From: Pseudomonas oryzihabitans NBRC 102199
GTDB lineage: Bacteria; Pseudomonadota; Gammaproteobacteria; Pseudomonadales; Pseudomonadaceae
Direction: 5' to 3'
Assembly: GCF_000730625.1 (NCBI RefSeq)
Contig: NZ_BBIT01000001.1
Coordinates: forward strand, 186,001 to 250,000
DNA: 64,000 bases
Every line of letters starts with the position of its first letter. Position 1 is the first letter of the stretch. The position numbers were made by a program, and so were the translations under genes. The notes below the pieces were generated by a model. The model was not told the origin of the DNA and searched no databases. It worked only from the letters and a program-made list of their open reading frames with translations. Shown in pieces: positions 7,712-15,713 of this stretch.

Positions 7712-8776
7712 CTAGTTAGAAGATTCGCGGCGAAGTAGCTCGCGCTTGCGTTCGACACCCCAGCGATACCCGCAAAGATCGCCGTCTCTACGAACGACTC
7801 TATGGCATGGAATTGCTACAGCGATCATATTTGACCCGCATGCCTTGGCGACAGCGCGTACACTTTTGGGCGACCCGATCAATATTGCGATATCGGTATA
7901 GCTTACAGTTGTCCCGGGCGGAATGTCTCTAAGGGCGCGCCATACGCGCTCTTGAAAAACGGTTCCTCTTACATCCAGCGGCAGGTCCAGTCCGATGGAT
8001 GGATCTTCAACGAAACCTACGACTTGGGCAATTAATTGCTCGAATTCTCCATCGCACCCGATAATTTCAGCGCTAGGAAATTTATCTTGTAGTTCGCGGG
8101 CCAACAAATCGGGATCATCTCCTAATAGGATGGAGCATATTCCTATCTGGCTTTGCGCCACAAGGATAGAACCTAATGAGCATTCACCAACAGCAAAACG
8201 TATGACGGCACCGACACCGCCAGCTCGATAGTCGCGTGCACGCATGCCGAGAAGCTGATTCGACGTTTCATAAAATCGGCTATTCGAATTGAACCCGGCG
8301 CCGTATATCGCCTCAGTAATGGAAGCATTCGGAGTTGCCAACTCGTCACGTAGCTTTCGGGCTCTGTACGCTGAGCTGTACCCTTTGGGCGTTAATCCAG
8401 TCGCTGCTTTAAATATTCGATGGAAATGAAAAGCGCTAACGCCTACCTCGGCTGCCAAATTATCCAATGAAGGAGGCGTTTCCGACGTTTCGATTAACCG
8501 GCAGGCGCGCTCCACCACTGCAGCGTGCCGAGGTGATATGCCGCTGTCCCGCCGACGGCCACGAAGACTGCAACGGTAGCCAGCGGCCTCAGCTGCGCTG
8601 GGAGAGTCGAAAAACTCAACGTTCTCTCTCTTGGGCAGACGCGACCTTGCGCTGGGATGGCAATAGACGCCTGTGGTGCGCACCCCGTAAACGAAATGGC
8701 CATCTGCCGACGGATCTCGCCTCTCGACCGCAAACCACCTCTGATCTTCAGTCTGGTAAATTGTGCTCACTTTCAT
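7712..8776 (-). CDS. ada: Ada-like bifunctional regulator / O6-methylguanine-DNA methyltransferase with eroded zinc site
   Basis: This protein has the full Ada layout at the family length (354 residues). An N-terminal phosphotriester domain (1-75) is followed by an AraC-type helix-turn-helix (about 85-180) and a C-terminal O6-alkylguanine methyltransferase domain with the active-site PCHRV (Cys324). E. coli Ada binds zinc through Cys38, 42, 69 and 72. Here Cys39 remains (GVYCHPSA), but the aligned positions are Ala43, Ser70 and Gly73 (GYRCSLRGR). Phosphotriester sensing, hence methylation-triggered activation, is doubtful, while O6-methylguanine repair looks intact. A good ribosome site (AAGGA) precedes the ATG. 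It sits mid-operon in the repair cluster opposite the sznF-like genes. Confidence 0.92.
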   Translation of the reverse strand: MKVSTIYQTEDQRWFAVERRDPSADGHFVYGVRTTGVYCHPSARSRLPKRENVEFFDSPSAAEAAGYRCSLRGRRRDSGISPRHAAVVERACRLIETSETPPSLDNLAAEVGVSAFHFHRIFKAATGLTPKGYSSAYRARKLRDELATPNASITEAIYGAGFNSNSRFYETSNQLLGMRARDYRAGGVGAVIRFAVGECSLGSILVAQSQIGICSILLGDDPDLLARELQDKFPSAEIIGCDGEFEQLIAQVVGFVEDPSIGLDLPLDVRGTVFQERVWRALRDIPPGTTVSYTDIAILIGSPKSVRAVAKACGSNMIAVAIPCHRVVRRDGDLCGYRWGVERKRELLRRESSN

Positions 8777-8859
8777 GACGTCCGTCCTTTTTCAGCCATC
8801 TTCTACCTGAGGTTAGGGCCGCAAGATAGCCTGCGCACTCGACTTCTTGCTGCGCTAAG

Positions 8860-9510
8860 TCAGTGCTTGGGCACACGCCATAAATACCAGGTTGCGACAG
8901 TGCGATACGGACTCCAATCAGCACCTACTTCTTCCATGACACTGGCGCTAGGGCGGGCTTGGAGTTTCTTCAGCCTCCGGTAACCTTCGCGAACACCAAA
9001 GTCGTCAGTAGGTAGGACATCAGGTCGTCCAAGTGTGTAGATCAAGGCCATCTCAACGGTCCACTTGCCAACGCCAGAAATGGACGTCAACCGAGTAATG
9101 AGATCGTGATCGGAGCACGTATGCGCTTCCGGAAGCGCGGGGATAACTCCATCTATCGCAGCTTGCGCAATTTCGTGGATCGTTAAAGCCTTCCTGAGAG
9201 AAAAACCACAGGAACGTAGCACTGACGACTCGCAAGAAAGGAGCTGCTCAGGACTCGGGAACGAACGCCCGGAAAAAATATTTGTAAGTCTTCCTAATAT
9301 CGAATCGCCGGCCTTAGCAGTTAGCTGTTGATATGCGACAGCTCGAATCAGTGCTTCATATGGTTCTCGAGTCGGCTTAGTAGTTAACGTGCACGCTCCA
9401 GTACGCGCAACATGCGTAGACCAGCACTCGTCTATCTTTGATAAATACGTTTCCGCCTCTGCGCATCTGAATGTTTCTGGCGGCGTCTCATTACACCCCA
9501 AATTGACCAT
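8860..9510 (-). CDS. alkA: DNA-3-methyladenine glycosylase II, AlkA-type
   Basis: A 216-residue HhH-GPD base-excision glycosylase. The helix-hairpin-helix LTSISGVGKWTVEMALIYTL and the downstream catalytic aspartate in LPTDDFGVREGYRRL are plain. It lacks the extra N-terminal domain of E. coli AlkA (282 residues), which is common for the shorter AlkA/MagI-type enzymes. Family members remove 3-methyladenine and related alkylated bases. It lies between a small unknown gene and ada on the same strand, with an 83-bp gap before ada. In this setting it would clear N-methylpurines produced by a methylating metabolite. Confidence 0.92.
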   Translation of the reverse strand: MVNLGCNETPPETFRCAEAETYLSKIDECWSTHVARTGACTLTTKPTREPYEALIRAVAYQQLTAKAGDSILGRLTNIFSGRSFPSPEQLLSCESSVLRSCGFSLRKALTIHEIAQAAIDGVIPALPEAHTCSDHDLITRLTSISGVGKWTVEMALIYTLGRPDVLPTDDFGVREGYRRLKKLQARPSASVMEEVGADWSPYRTVATWYLWRVPKH

Positions 9511-9601
9511 GGCTATCGCCCACTATGTTAACTTTAAGTCATTAGCTGGAGAAGTATAATAATGTTTTGAATGATCGGTATGGCGGGGAAGCACTGATTG
9601 T

Positions 9602-9793
9602 TTAGTGCGTGCGAGTTATACCGATGTCGCCAATGATGTACGTCTCTCCGGTGATCAGTCTTAGCTCAGTCTGACCATCTTTGTTCACCTGCCAGTGGGC
9701 CTGGCCAGACTCGACCAGCAGTTCAAAATGTACCTGGACGAACCGGCGTGCTTCAGCTAATTTACCATGATAAAGAACATCGTCATCATCCAT
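9602..9793 (-). CDS. Small acidic hypothetical protein within the repair operon
   Basis: A 63-residue reading frame in the gap between alkB and alkA, on the operon strand. It begins MDDDD and ends with a short beta-rich segment (TELRLITGETYIIGDIGITR). I recognise no domain or motif. It is kept because it fills the only sizeable gap in an otherwise packed operon and its composition is protein-like. It could be an unrelated short coding sequence. Confidence 0.4.
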   Translation of the reverse strand: MDDDDVLYHGKLAEARRFVQVHFELLVESGQAHWQVNKDGQTELRLITGETYIIGDIGITRTH

Positions 9794-9834
9794 CTTAAAA
9801 TCGCCTGCCCGTCTTCTACACTTGATCCATCGAG

Positions 9835-10479
9835 CTAGCCTGCGTGTCTGAAATTTAGGCTTATGCGTTGATGATCCAAAAGATCATGAGGGGATCCGTG
9901 CACCGGCGTAATTCCATGTACTCTCAAGCGATCAATGCCGCAAAGAACCACCACATCACCGTGATTTAGCTGAATTTTCGCCACAGGTGTATTTTTTGCC
10001 AAGCCGCCTAGTAAAAAAAAGGCGCTCATCCCTAACGACACCGAAACGGTAGGAAATGATAGGTCTCGCTCGCATTTATCCTGGTGCAGTGAGAGCCCGG
10101 CCCCAACCTTATATTTATTTATCAAACAGCTATCAGCAATGAAATCATCATATCCTGCTAGACAGGCAGCAATCGTGGCGAGTCGAGAATAACAATTTGG
10201 CATACCAGGCCAAGGCCCATTTGTGAGTGGGTCAATGGCGGAGTACCTGTAGCCGAACCTGTCAGACAGCCATCCCAGTGTTCCGCAGTTTGTCATGGAG
10301 GCAGAAAGAACGCGCCCACTCGCAGTCGTCATATTTCGTAACGGGGATTGGGCAATGATATGGCTAAGATTAATTAGTAGCTCTTCCATGTACGGTAAGG
10401 CCAATCCTCGTACCAATAGTGCGTTTTGCCCGAGCGCTACGCGGCCTTGTGTATCCTCAAAAAGGTCGAAGGTTGTCAT
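9835..10479 (-). CDS. alkB: AlkB oxidative DNA demethylase
   Basis: A 214-residue Fe(II)/2-oxoglutarate dioxygenase that reverses 1-methyladenine and 3-methylcytosine damage. The AlkB hallmarks are all present, one position shifted from E. coli. They are SLHQD (His132, Asp134), distal His188 (RVHGI), and Arg205 and Arg211 (RISLNFRHAG) for 2-oxoglutarate. The substrate-loop region MTNCGTLGW...YRYSAIDPLTNGPWP also matches. The ATG lies 2 bp after the stop of the upstream oxygenase gene, so the two are surely cotranscribed. It completes a repair set covering the main lesions of methylating agents. Confidence 0.94.
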   Translation of the reverse strand: MTTFDLFEDTQGRVALGQNALLVRGLALPYMEELLINLSHIIAQSPLRNMTTASGRVLSASMTNCGTLGWLSDRFGYRYSAIDPLTNGPWPGMPNCYSRLATIAACLAGYDDFIADSCLINKYKVGAGLSLHQDKCERDLSFPTVSVSLGMSAFFLLGGLAKNTPVAKIQLNHGDVVVLCGIDRLRVHGITPVHGSPHDLLDHQRISLNFRHAG

Positions 10480-10481
10480 TT

Positions 10482-11216
10482 CTACCGTGCATCGTGAAAT
10501 ATTATGCCGAGAGCATACCTGTCGCCTCGAAATATCTGACTAACGCCGTGGCGCATGAGACATTGTCGGAAGCCCCTACGTCCAGGTGTCGGCCTGCTGC
10601 TTACCGAAAATATAATTGCGTCTCCTTTATGAAGGGAAAATGCGGTAGCGCTATAATCAGCGTTGGATTTCTGAGTTAGCACGAATTCCCCTCCGACAAA
10701 ATCAATTCCAGGCTCTGAGAGCAAGATAGCGACTTGCAGGGGAAAGTGTATTTCTCCATACAAATCTTGATGCAAGCAGTTAAAGTCGCCTTCGCCGTAC
10801 TTGAGAATCAACGGCGTGGGGCGATTTTGCCCGGCGGCATCGCACTCCGCCAGAAAGATGTCTAGTTGCGCGGGGTAACTAAAATTTTTATTACACAGCC
10901 TGTTCCATAAGTTGGCGATAACAGCAAGTCGTGGATAAAACGAAGCACGAGCAGCGCTAACTGTATCAGGTAGCGGATACCGAAAATATTTATATTCGCC
11001 GCTGCCAAATCCATGCCGCGCCATAGTTACGCGTGATCTAAAGTATTGCTCCTGATCGTATAGTTTTTTGACGGTATCACAATCTCGCTCTTCAAGCGCG
11101 CCCTTGAGAACCGCATAGCCGTCGATATTTAACGAGCTCTGTATCGCAAACCAGTCATAACCATCGTCGATAGCGCAGGGGGCGCGTGTGCGCCTTTTGT
11201 GAAAATGTACAATCAT
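10482..11216 (-). CDS. 2OG-Fe(II) oxygenase, COG3826 type, first gene of the alkylation-repair operon
   Basis: A 244-residue 2-oxoglutarate/iron oxygenase with an intact metal triad: CLHQDLYG (His149, Asp151) and the distal His223 (MRHGVSQI). An arginine near the C-terminus (DRYALGIIF) suits 2-oxoglutarate. Proteins of this type (MARHGFGxGEYKYF...FVGGEFVLT) are, to my knowledge, often encoded beside ada and alkB but have no firmly assigned substrate. It heads the seven-gene minus-strand operon with a good ribosome site (AAGGTGA) and is divergent from the sznF-like gene. A role in alkylation damage repair or metabolite detoxification is inferred. Confidence 0.85.
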   Translation of the reverse strand: MIVHFHKRRTRAPCAIDDGYDWFAIQSSLNIDGYAVLKGALEERDCDTVKKLYDQEQYFRSRVTMARHGFGSGEYKYFRYPLPDTVSAARASFYPRLAVIANLWNRLCNKNFSYPAQLDIFLAECDAAGQNRPTPLILKYGEGDFNCLHQDLYGEIHFPLQVAILLSEPGIDFVGGEFVLTQKSNADYSATAFSLHKGDAIIFSVSSRPTPGRRGFRQCLMRHGVSQIFRGDRYALGIIFHDAR

Positions 11217-11445
11217 TCCATCACCTTAAAGCGCGTTTGCTAGTAATTTCCGAAATATTCTATGGAACTCCGTATATTAGAGATCGAACGTTTGTAGCGA
11301 AATCGTACTTTTCACCAAATAGCCACGATCATGTAGTAAATCTGCCATATCTATCGTAAGCCTGCGCTTAAGCCATTGAATCTTGCCAGCGTTCCGGCGG
11401 GGCGTTCGCCATATCTTCGTATCTGGGCTACGTCGAAAAACATCC

Positions 11446-11458
11446 GTTTCTTGCTATT
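11446..11458 (-). repeat. 13-bp cluster repeat, copy 1 (inverted)
   Basis: Reverse complement reads AATAGCAAGAAAC. Including flanks the shared pattern among the three copies is TnAATAGCAAGAAACnGA. This copy faces copy 2 within the divergent promoter region. Confidence 0.65.
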
Positions 11459-11537
11459 AATCCTCTTGTTTTAAGGTTCTGCGAACGGTCATGAGCAAGC
11501 GCAAGGCTGGTACCGGTTTCGTGATGTTTAGAATTTG

Positions 11538-11550
11538 AATAGCAAGAAAC
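11538..11550 (+). repeat. 13-bp cluster repeat, copy 2
   Basis: Reads AATAGCAAGAAAC and is followed within 6 bp by TTGACA. It lies about 135 bp upstream of the sznF-like start codon and forms an inverted pair with copy 1. It is a candidate binding site for a regulator of the cluster. Confidence 0.65.
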
Positions 11551-11684
11551 AGAGTTTTGACATTGTCGGCTGAAAATAGCTTCAACTTCGGTAGCAAGGA
11601 CGCGGTAGAAACAGCACTAGGACGGCTCTTGTGGCGTAAGCGAGAGGCTACCAGATGGCAACACTTAATCAGGGGTGATCAGGT

Positions 11685-13103
11685 ATGGAAGCAACAGAAA
11701 GCTTAACTCCGAATGAAGGTCCAAGGATTAACGATCTTATGGAAAGGCTTGGGGACCACGAGATCTTTCGAGACGGCCATGATTGGGTTGAAGCAGCAGA
11801 CGTCTGGAAAAGACCTCTCAGGCCGCAGGTGTTTAAGTACCAGTCTTTTGAGGCAACTACTACCTCAACGGTACTTAGCTACGACTCTCTCACGATGAAT
11901 AGAACGCTGACTGCGCTCTATGAGCAAGACTTCCTATATCTACCTAGTACCTCAGAAAAAAACCTCCTTTCAATGTTGCGCGCGGCATACAACAGAGAAC
12001 TGCGTGCGTTAGCAGCGGCGGTAACGCCTGAGTTAGAAGAAAGAGTCTTTCGCAATATTCGCAAAGAACTAGTGGTTGGTGGCGTATGGACAGCAGAAGC
12101 GTTTAAAAACTACTTCTATTCAAAGCTGGATACCGCGCAAACTCAAAGTGGACCGTCTAGCATCAATCTTGTTATGTCGTCAGAAGACCGCCCCTTAATG
12201 GCTAAACTGTTGTTAATACAGCACGCAGTCGATTTTCTACCTGAGTCTTCTCACATGGCCCGATTTGTAAAGGGAGACTACGGCGAAGCCCAATCCGCCA
12301 TGTTCAGGGTCCTTATAGATGAATTTGGCTACGGAAAACATGAGGTCAAACATAGCTCTCTGTTTAAAGAAACACTAAAATCAGTGGGGATGTTGGATAA
12401 CTCCCATGCATATTGGAATTACTACCTGACCTCGACGTTGCTTAATAACAACTATTTTCACTACTTAACAAAAAGCCCAGAGCGTTTCTTTGAATACGTG
12501 GGGGCGATTACTTATGCCGAGAACGCTTTTGGCCCTTACTGCAACAAAGTGGGTAGGCTTTTGAAGTCTTGCTTCGCAGAAGTGGATGCTCGGTATTATA
12601 TCGAGCATTACCATATTGACGGCTATCATGGTTCAATGACTCTTAATGAGATATTGATTCCTTTGGCGGAGCGATTCGGGCCTTCCGTATATACCGAATT
12701 CGTTAAGGGGGTTGAAATGTCGTGCTTGCTCGGCACGATCATGGAGGAGGACTTATGCGCCCAAATTGTTTGGATGGAAAAGAAAAACCAATACAGGCAG
12801 CTCGCTGAAGATATCAGAGATTCTGTTCTCGCAGATATTGATAATCTCACTGTCATGCTGCTCGATGAGCCAAAAGGTGAGTTGTCCGTACCACATGTGC
12901 ACGACGGCGATGAGTTTTGTATTGTAGATGAGGGTTTGCTTCGTTTCTGCCACGGACCTAACTGCTTTAGCGACTTGGGGCCTGGTGACTGTGTGGTAAT
13001 TGCGAAAAACAGAATGCACGGTGCATTGGTTTTATCTGATCGCTGCCGTTACCGGATTTTATCTATCAAGGACTATCAGAATTATGCTGATTACAGCCTT
13101 TGA
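11685..13103 (+). CDS. sznF: SznF-like N-nitrosating metalloenzyme (diiron HDO domain + cupin)
   Basis: A 472-residue protein (SznF is about 471). An N-terminal helical region (1-170) precedes a heme-oxygenase-like diiron domain (about 170-380) and a C-terminal cupin (about 385-472). Candidate diiron ligands are Glu187, Glu213, His223, Glu279, His308, Asp312 and His315; the cupin ligands are His404, His406 and His445. They line up, with a shift of 2-3, with those I recall for SznF. SznF hydroxylates N-omega-methyl-L-arginine twice and rearranges it to an N-nitrosourea. The ATG follows AGGGGTG. It is first in the plus-strand operon, with a PRMT-like methyltransferase two genes later. Same reaction inferred; substrate not proven. 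Confidence 0.93.
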   Translation: MEATESLTPNEGPRINDLMERLGDHEIFRDGHDWVEAADVWKRPLRPQVFKYQSFEATTTSTVLSYDSLTMNRTLTALYEQDFLYLPSTSEKNLLSMLRAAYNRELRALAAAVTPELEERVFRNIRKELVVGGVWTAEAFKNYFYSKLDTAQTQSGPSSINLVMSSEDRPLMAKLLLIQHAVDFLPESSHMARFVKGDYGEAQSAMFRVLIDEFGYGKHEVKHSSLFKETLKSVGMLDNSHAYWNYYLTSTLLNNNYFHYLTKSPERFFEYVGAITYAENAFGPYCNKVGRLLKSCFAEVDARYYIEHYHIDGYHGSMTLNEILIPLAERFGPSVYTEFVKGVEMSCLLGTIMEEDLCAQIVWMEKKNQYRQLAEDIRDSVLADIDNLTVMLLDEPKGELSVPHVHDGDEFCIVDEGLLRFCHGPNCFSDLGPGDCVVIAKNRMHGALVLSDRCRYRILSIKDYQNYADYSL

Positions 13104-13380
13104 CTTATCCGCTCGCCCACTGCTGATCAAAACATCCGAAAAATACATCCAGATCACTCAATCCTCGCTAGGGGAAATACACATGCGGGATATGACTTGC
13201 AGTCACAGAGGTGGTCCCCTGACGCATGGGGTTGAAGTAAACGGAGTTATAACCTGTCCTTGGCACCGACTGCGGACTGAAGCCTGCAAATTGAAGACGC
13301 TTGCGATTCCGTATGTGCGCCATCGGAATTACCTGTGGATAGGGCTTGATACGTTCGAGAGAGTTATTCCAAACGCGTGA
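13084..13380 (+). CDS. Small Rieske [2Fe-2S] protein
   Basis: A 98-residue free-standing Rieske domain with both halves of the cluster site: CSHRGG (Cys39, His41) and CPWH (Cys58, His61). It overlaps the 3' end of the sznF-like gene by 20 nt, so the ATG at 13084 is preferred to a farther upstream ATG at 13000 lying deep inside that gene. Proteins of this size are electron carriers for oxygenases. The obvious inferred role is to reduce the diiron centre of the SznF-like enzyme, which needs external electrons for its hydroxylations. No matching ferredoxin reductase is encoded nearby, so a host enzyme would have to serve. Confidence 0.85.
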   Translation: MLITAFDLSARPLLIKTSEKYIQITQSSLGEIHMRDMTCSHRGGPLTHGVEVNGVITCPWHRLRTEACKLKTLAIPYVRHRNYLWIGLDTFERVIPNA

Positions 13381-13426
13381 GATTCCGTCTATACGTCCCA
13401 GTACCACCGATTTTGGAGAGCCCGTA

Positions 13427-14392
13427 ATGATTATGGAAAATGACTTCAATGTTTTCACTCATGTCAGTCCGGCAGTCAGAGCAGATTCGGTCGAGGATAT
13501 CCCACGCTGGCACTTCGCGATGCTAAATGATCGGGAGAGAAATCACGCGTTTTTTAATGCAATCTGCTCTGCAGATCTCGAAGGAAAAACCGTCCTGGAT
13601 ATCGGTACAGGATCAGGCCTTTTGGCTATGATCGCGGCGCAAAGGGGCGCAAAGCATGTGTACACCTGCGAATCTAATCCGCTTATTGCCCAAAAAGCAC
13701 AAGAAATCATTTCGCAGAACGCTCTAAGTGAAAAGATCACGGTAATCCCAAAGTTATCAACTGAACTGGTGCCAGGCGTAGACCTTCCGAATAATATTGA
13801 TGTACTTATTTCGGAAACTGTTGACTGCGGTTTTTTTGGTGAAGGTTTCGGATTATCGCTAGTTCATGCGAAGGAGAAATTGCTAAAGCCGGATGCAGAA
13901 ATAATTCCGCAAGGGGTTGAGCTGTTTGCGGGCTTACTGTCTAGCCAAGATATAGCCAATTTAAATTCTGTAAATTCAAAAATTCTTGGTTTGGATGTGA
14001 GCTCGTTCAATGCTTTTAGCACCTCTGGTTATTTTCCTGTACGCCTGAATACCTGGAGCCATTCCTTTAAAAGCGCGCCTGTTCGGTTTTACCGCGCAGG
14101 ATTTACTGAAAGCTTTACCTTTGAAAATTCAAGTAAAGTGCAGTTTGTTTCTAACGCAGAGGGAATATGCCATGGTATTATTTTTTGGTTTAAGATATAT
14201 CTCTACGATAACATAACTCTATCAAACGATCCTGGGAACTTTAACTCGCACTGGATGCAAGCGGTCCATTTGCTAGATGATCCAGTCATGCTGTGTTCTG
14301 GCCGCGCATACGCTTTGGATTTAGAGATGTCTGTGCATGGAATTAAGTTTTCTAAGAGGCTTTGCTATTCTGACTTAGATAGTGCCGCGTAG
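13427..14392 (+). CDS. sznE: SznE-like PRMT-family arginine N-methyltransferase
   Basis: A 321-residue class I SAM-dependent methyltransferase with protein-arginine-methyltransferase features. Motif I is VLDIGTGSGLLAMIAAQRGAK (about 56-76), the post-I acidic residue lies in YTCES, and a double-E loop ISETVDCGFFGEGF has glutamates 130 and 139 spaced E-x8-E as in PRMTs. SznE of the streptozotocin pathway is such an enzyme and makes N-omega-methyl-L-arginine from free arginine. With the SznF-like gene 320 bp upstream, the same two-step start of a nitrosourea pathway is strongly suggested. GGAGAG lies 6 nt before the ATG at 13427; a TTG at 13346 is also in frame but less likely. Confidence 0.88.
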   Translation: MIMENDFNVFTHVSPAVRADSVEDIPRWHFAMLNDRERNHAFFNAICSADLEGKTVLDIGTGSGLLAMIAAQRGAKHVYTCESNPLIAQKAQEIISQNALSEKITVIPKLSTELVPGVDLPNNIDVLISETVDCGFFGEGFGLSLVHAKEKLLKPDAEIIPQGVELFAGLLSSQDIANLNSVNSKILGLDVSSFNAFSTSGYFPVRLNTWSHSFKSAPVRFYRAGFTESFTFENSSKVQFVSNAEGICHGIIFWFKIYLYDNITLSNDPGNFNSHWMQAVHLLDDPVMLCSGRAYALDLEMSVHGIKFSKRLCYSDLDSAA

Positions 14393-14461
14393 GAATACCG
14401 TGCCCACGGACGGGCTTAATGTGTGCTCAGAGTTTTTATATTGGCAAGTGAGCTACAACCC

Positions 14462-15697
14462 ATGGCGAATGCAAGTAAGATAAAAAACTTCAATCTGCTA
14501 TGGATTGGTCAGTCCTTTAGTTTTGTCGGCGATCACATAATGGTTGTTGGGATGCCTTTTTTAGGGCTCTCTGTTGCTAATCTTAATGCCGCTCAAGCTG
14601 CGTTGTTGCCATTCTTTATCTATCTTCCGTTTTTATTGTTCGGTCTGCCGGCCGGCGCAATAGTCGACTGGTGGCCAAAACGGAGGGTTATGCTCTACGC
14701 CGAAATTTCTCAGGTTGTTATATGCTTGTTCTTGTTATATCTTGTAATTATAGAGGCGCTAAGTTACAGCTCGATGGCTTTTGTTTGCGCGTTGCAGGGC
14801 CTAACTAACGTTTTCTTTCAAATAGCTTACAATTCAATTCTTCCTGAGCTCGGATGTACTAAGTCGGAACTTCAATCGATGAATTCGAAGTTGTTTTTTT
14901 CTGAATCGTTGGCCAGGTCCGCTGGGCCTGCTAGCGCGGGGCTTTTAATTAATTTTTTTGGTATTTTTTCTTTGCCGGTTGCAAATATGGTTTCATTTAT
15001 AATTTCTGCGTCATCGATTTATTTAATGAGTGTTGTGGAGCCAATTAGAAGGCCGTTATTCAACTGGCGAGGCTATAGGGATATTCCGGATCAAATTCGC
15101 GACGGCGTAGCGTTTGTTAGACACCATTCTGTTTTAGAACCAATATTTTTGTGCGGAACTTTATATGTGGTTTTTTTAACCTGTACGAATGTGGGGCTTT
15201 TGTTATATTGCAAAGAGATACTAGGCATGGACCCATTTTCAATTGGGCTACTGGTAGGTGCCGCAGCATTTGGATTTCCAATCGCGAACATCCTTTCGCC
15301 TTACATACTTAATAGCTTAGGCACCGGACGGACGCTTATCTTCTCGGCGACGCTTTCGGTGTTTGGCCTGTGCGCCCTAGCTTTGGGTGGCTCGCTTGGG
15401 TCTGTACCAATAATGCTGGTTGCGAGCGTTATGCACGGGTTGGGTGAGGGGGTTTTCGGTCCTGCCGCTTTGACCGCACGACAGCTGGTTACTCCTGCAA
15501 ATTTGCTTGGCCGTGTTAATTCCATTCAAAAATTTTTAATTTGGGGGGGGATTGCTATCGGAAGCGTAGTTGCTTCCGCGGTCGTAAAGTTCTTCGGCGT
15601 TGAATGGATCTTATGGGCGGGCGGGATTGGGACTATTTTATGCTTAATTCCTTTGCTGCGTAAATGTGCGTTCGAGAATTTAGAATTTAACCAGTAA
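14462..15697 (+). CDS. MFS exporter (MFS_3/DHA3-like)
   Basis: A 411-residue major facilitator with about twelve hydrophobic segments. It has the cytoplasmic loop motif of MFS exporters after segment 2 (GAIVDWWPKRRVMLYAE). The sequence resembles the EntS-like MFS_3 group, which exports siderophores and antibiotics. The ATG at 14462 (MANASKIKNFNLLWIG) is preferred to an in-frame GTG 39 nt upstream. It follows the methyltransferase gene by 69 bp and precedes the hydrolase gene by 16 bp. It is probably the exporter of the nitroso metabolite or a precursor, giving a second layer of self-protection. Base composition is clearly AT-richer than the backbone. Confidence 0.85.
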   Translation: MANASKIKNFNLLWIGQSFSFVGDHIMVVGMPFLGLSVANLNAAQAALLPFFIYLPFLLFGLPAGAIVDWWPKRRVMLYAEISQVVICLFLLYLVIIEALSYSSMAFVCALQGLTNVFFQIAYNSILPELGCTKSELQSMNSKLFFSESLARSAGPASAGLLINFFGIFSLPVANMVSFIISASSIYLMSVVEPIRRPLFNWRGYRDIPDQIRDGVAFVRHHSVLEPIFLCGTLYVVFLTCTNVGLLLYCKEILGMDPFSIGLLVGAAAFGFPIANILSPYILNSLGTGRTLIFSATLSVFGLCALALGGSLGSVPIMLVASVMHGLGEGVFGPAALTARQLVTPANLLGRVNSIQKFLIWGGIAIGSVVASAVVKFFGVEWILWAGGIGTILCLIPLLRKCAFENLEFNQ

Positions 15698-15713
15698 GCT
15701 AACGGAGGTTAAT

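Larger units (their letters stand above)
11217..11684. promoter_or_regulatory. Divergent promoter region between repair and biosynthetic operons
   Basis: This 468-bp gap separates the divergent alkylation-repair and sznF-like operons and must carry both promoters, so resistance and production can be controlled together. It contains two inverted copies of a 13-bp sequence (11446-11458 and 11538-11550), 79 bp apart. The second is followed directly by TTGACA (11557-11562), a possible -35 element for the biosynthetic operon. An AT-rich stretch 11240-11340 probably serves the repair operon. No regulator gene other than ada is seen in the cluster. Confidence 0.6.

Noticed and set aside
11685-13103. 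Simple heme oxygenase or TenA-like protein
   Set aside because: The extra N-terminal region, the seven acidic/His ligands and the C-terminal cupin match SznF architecture instead.
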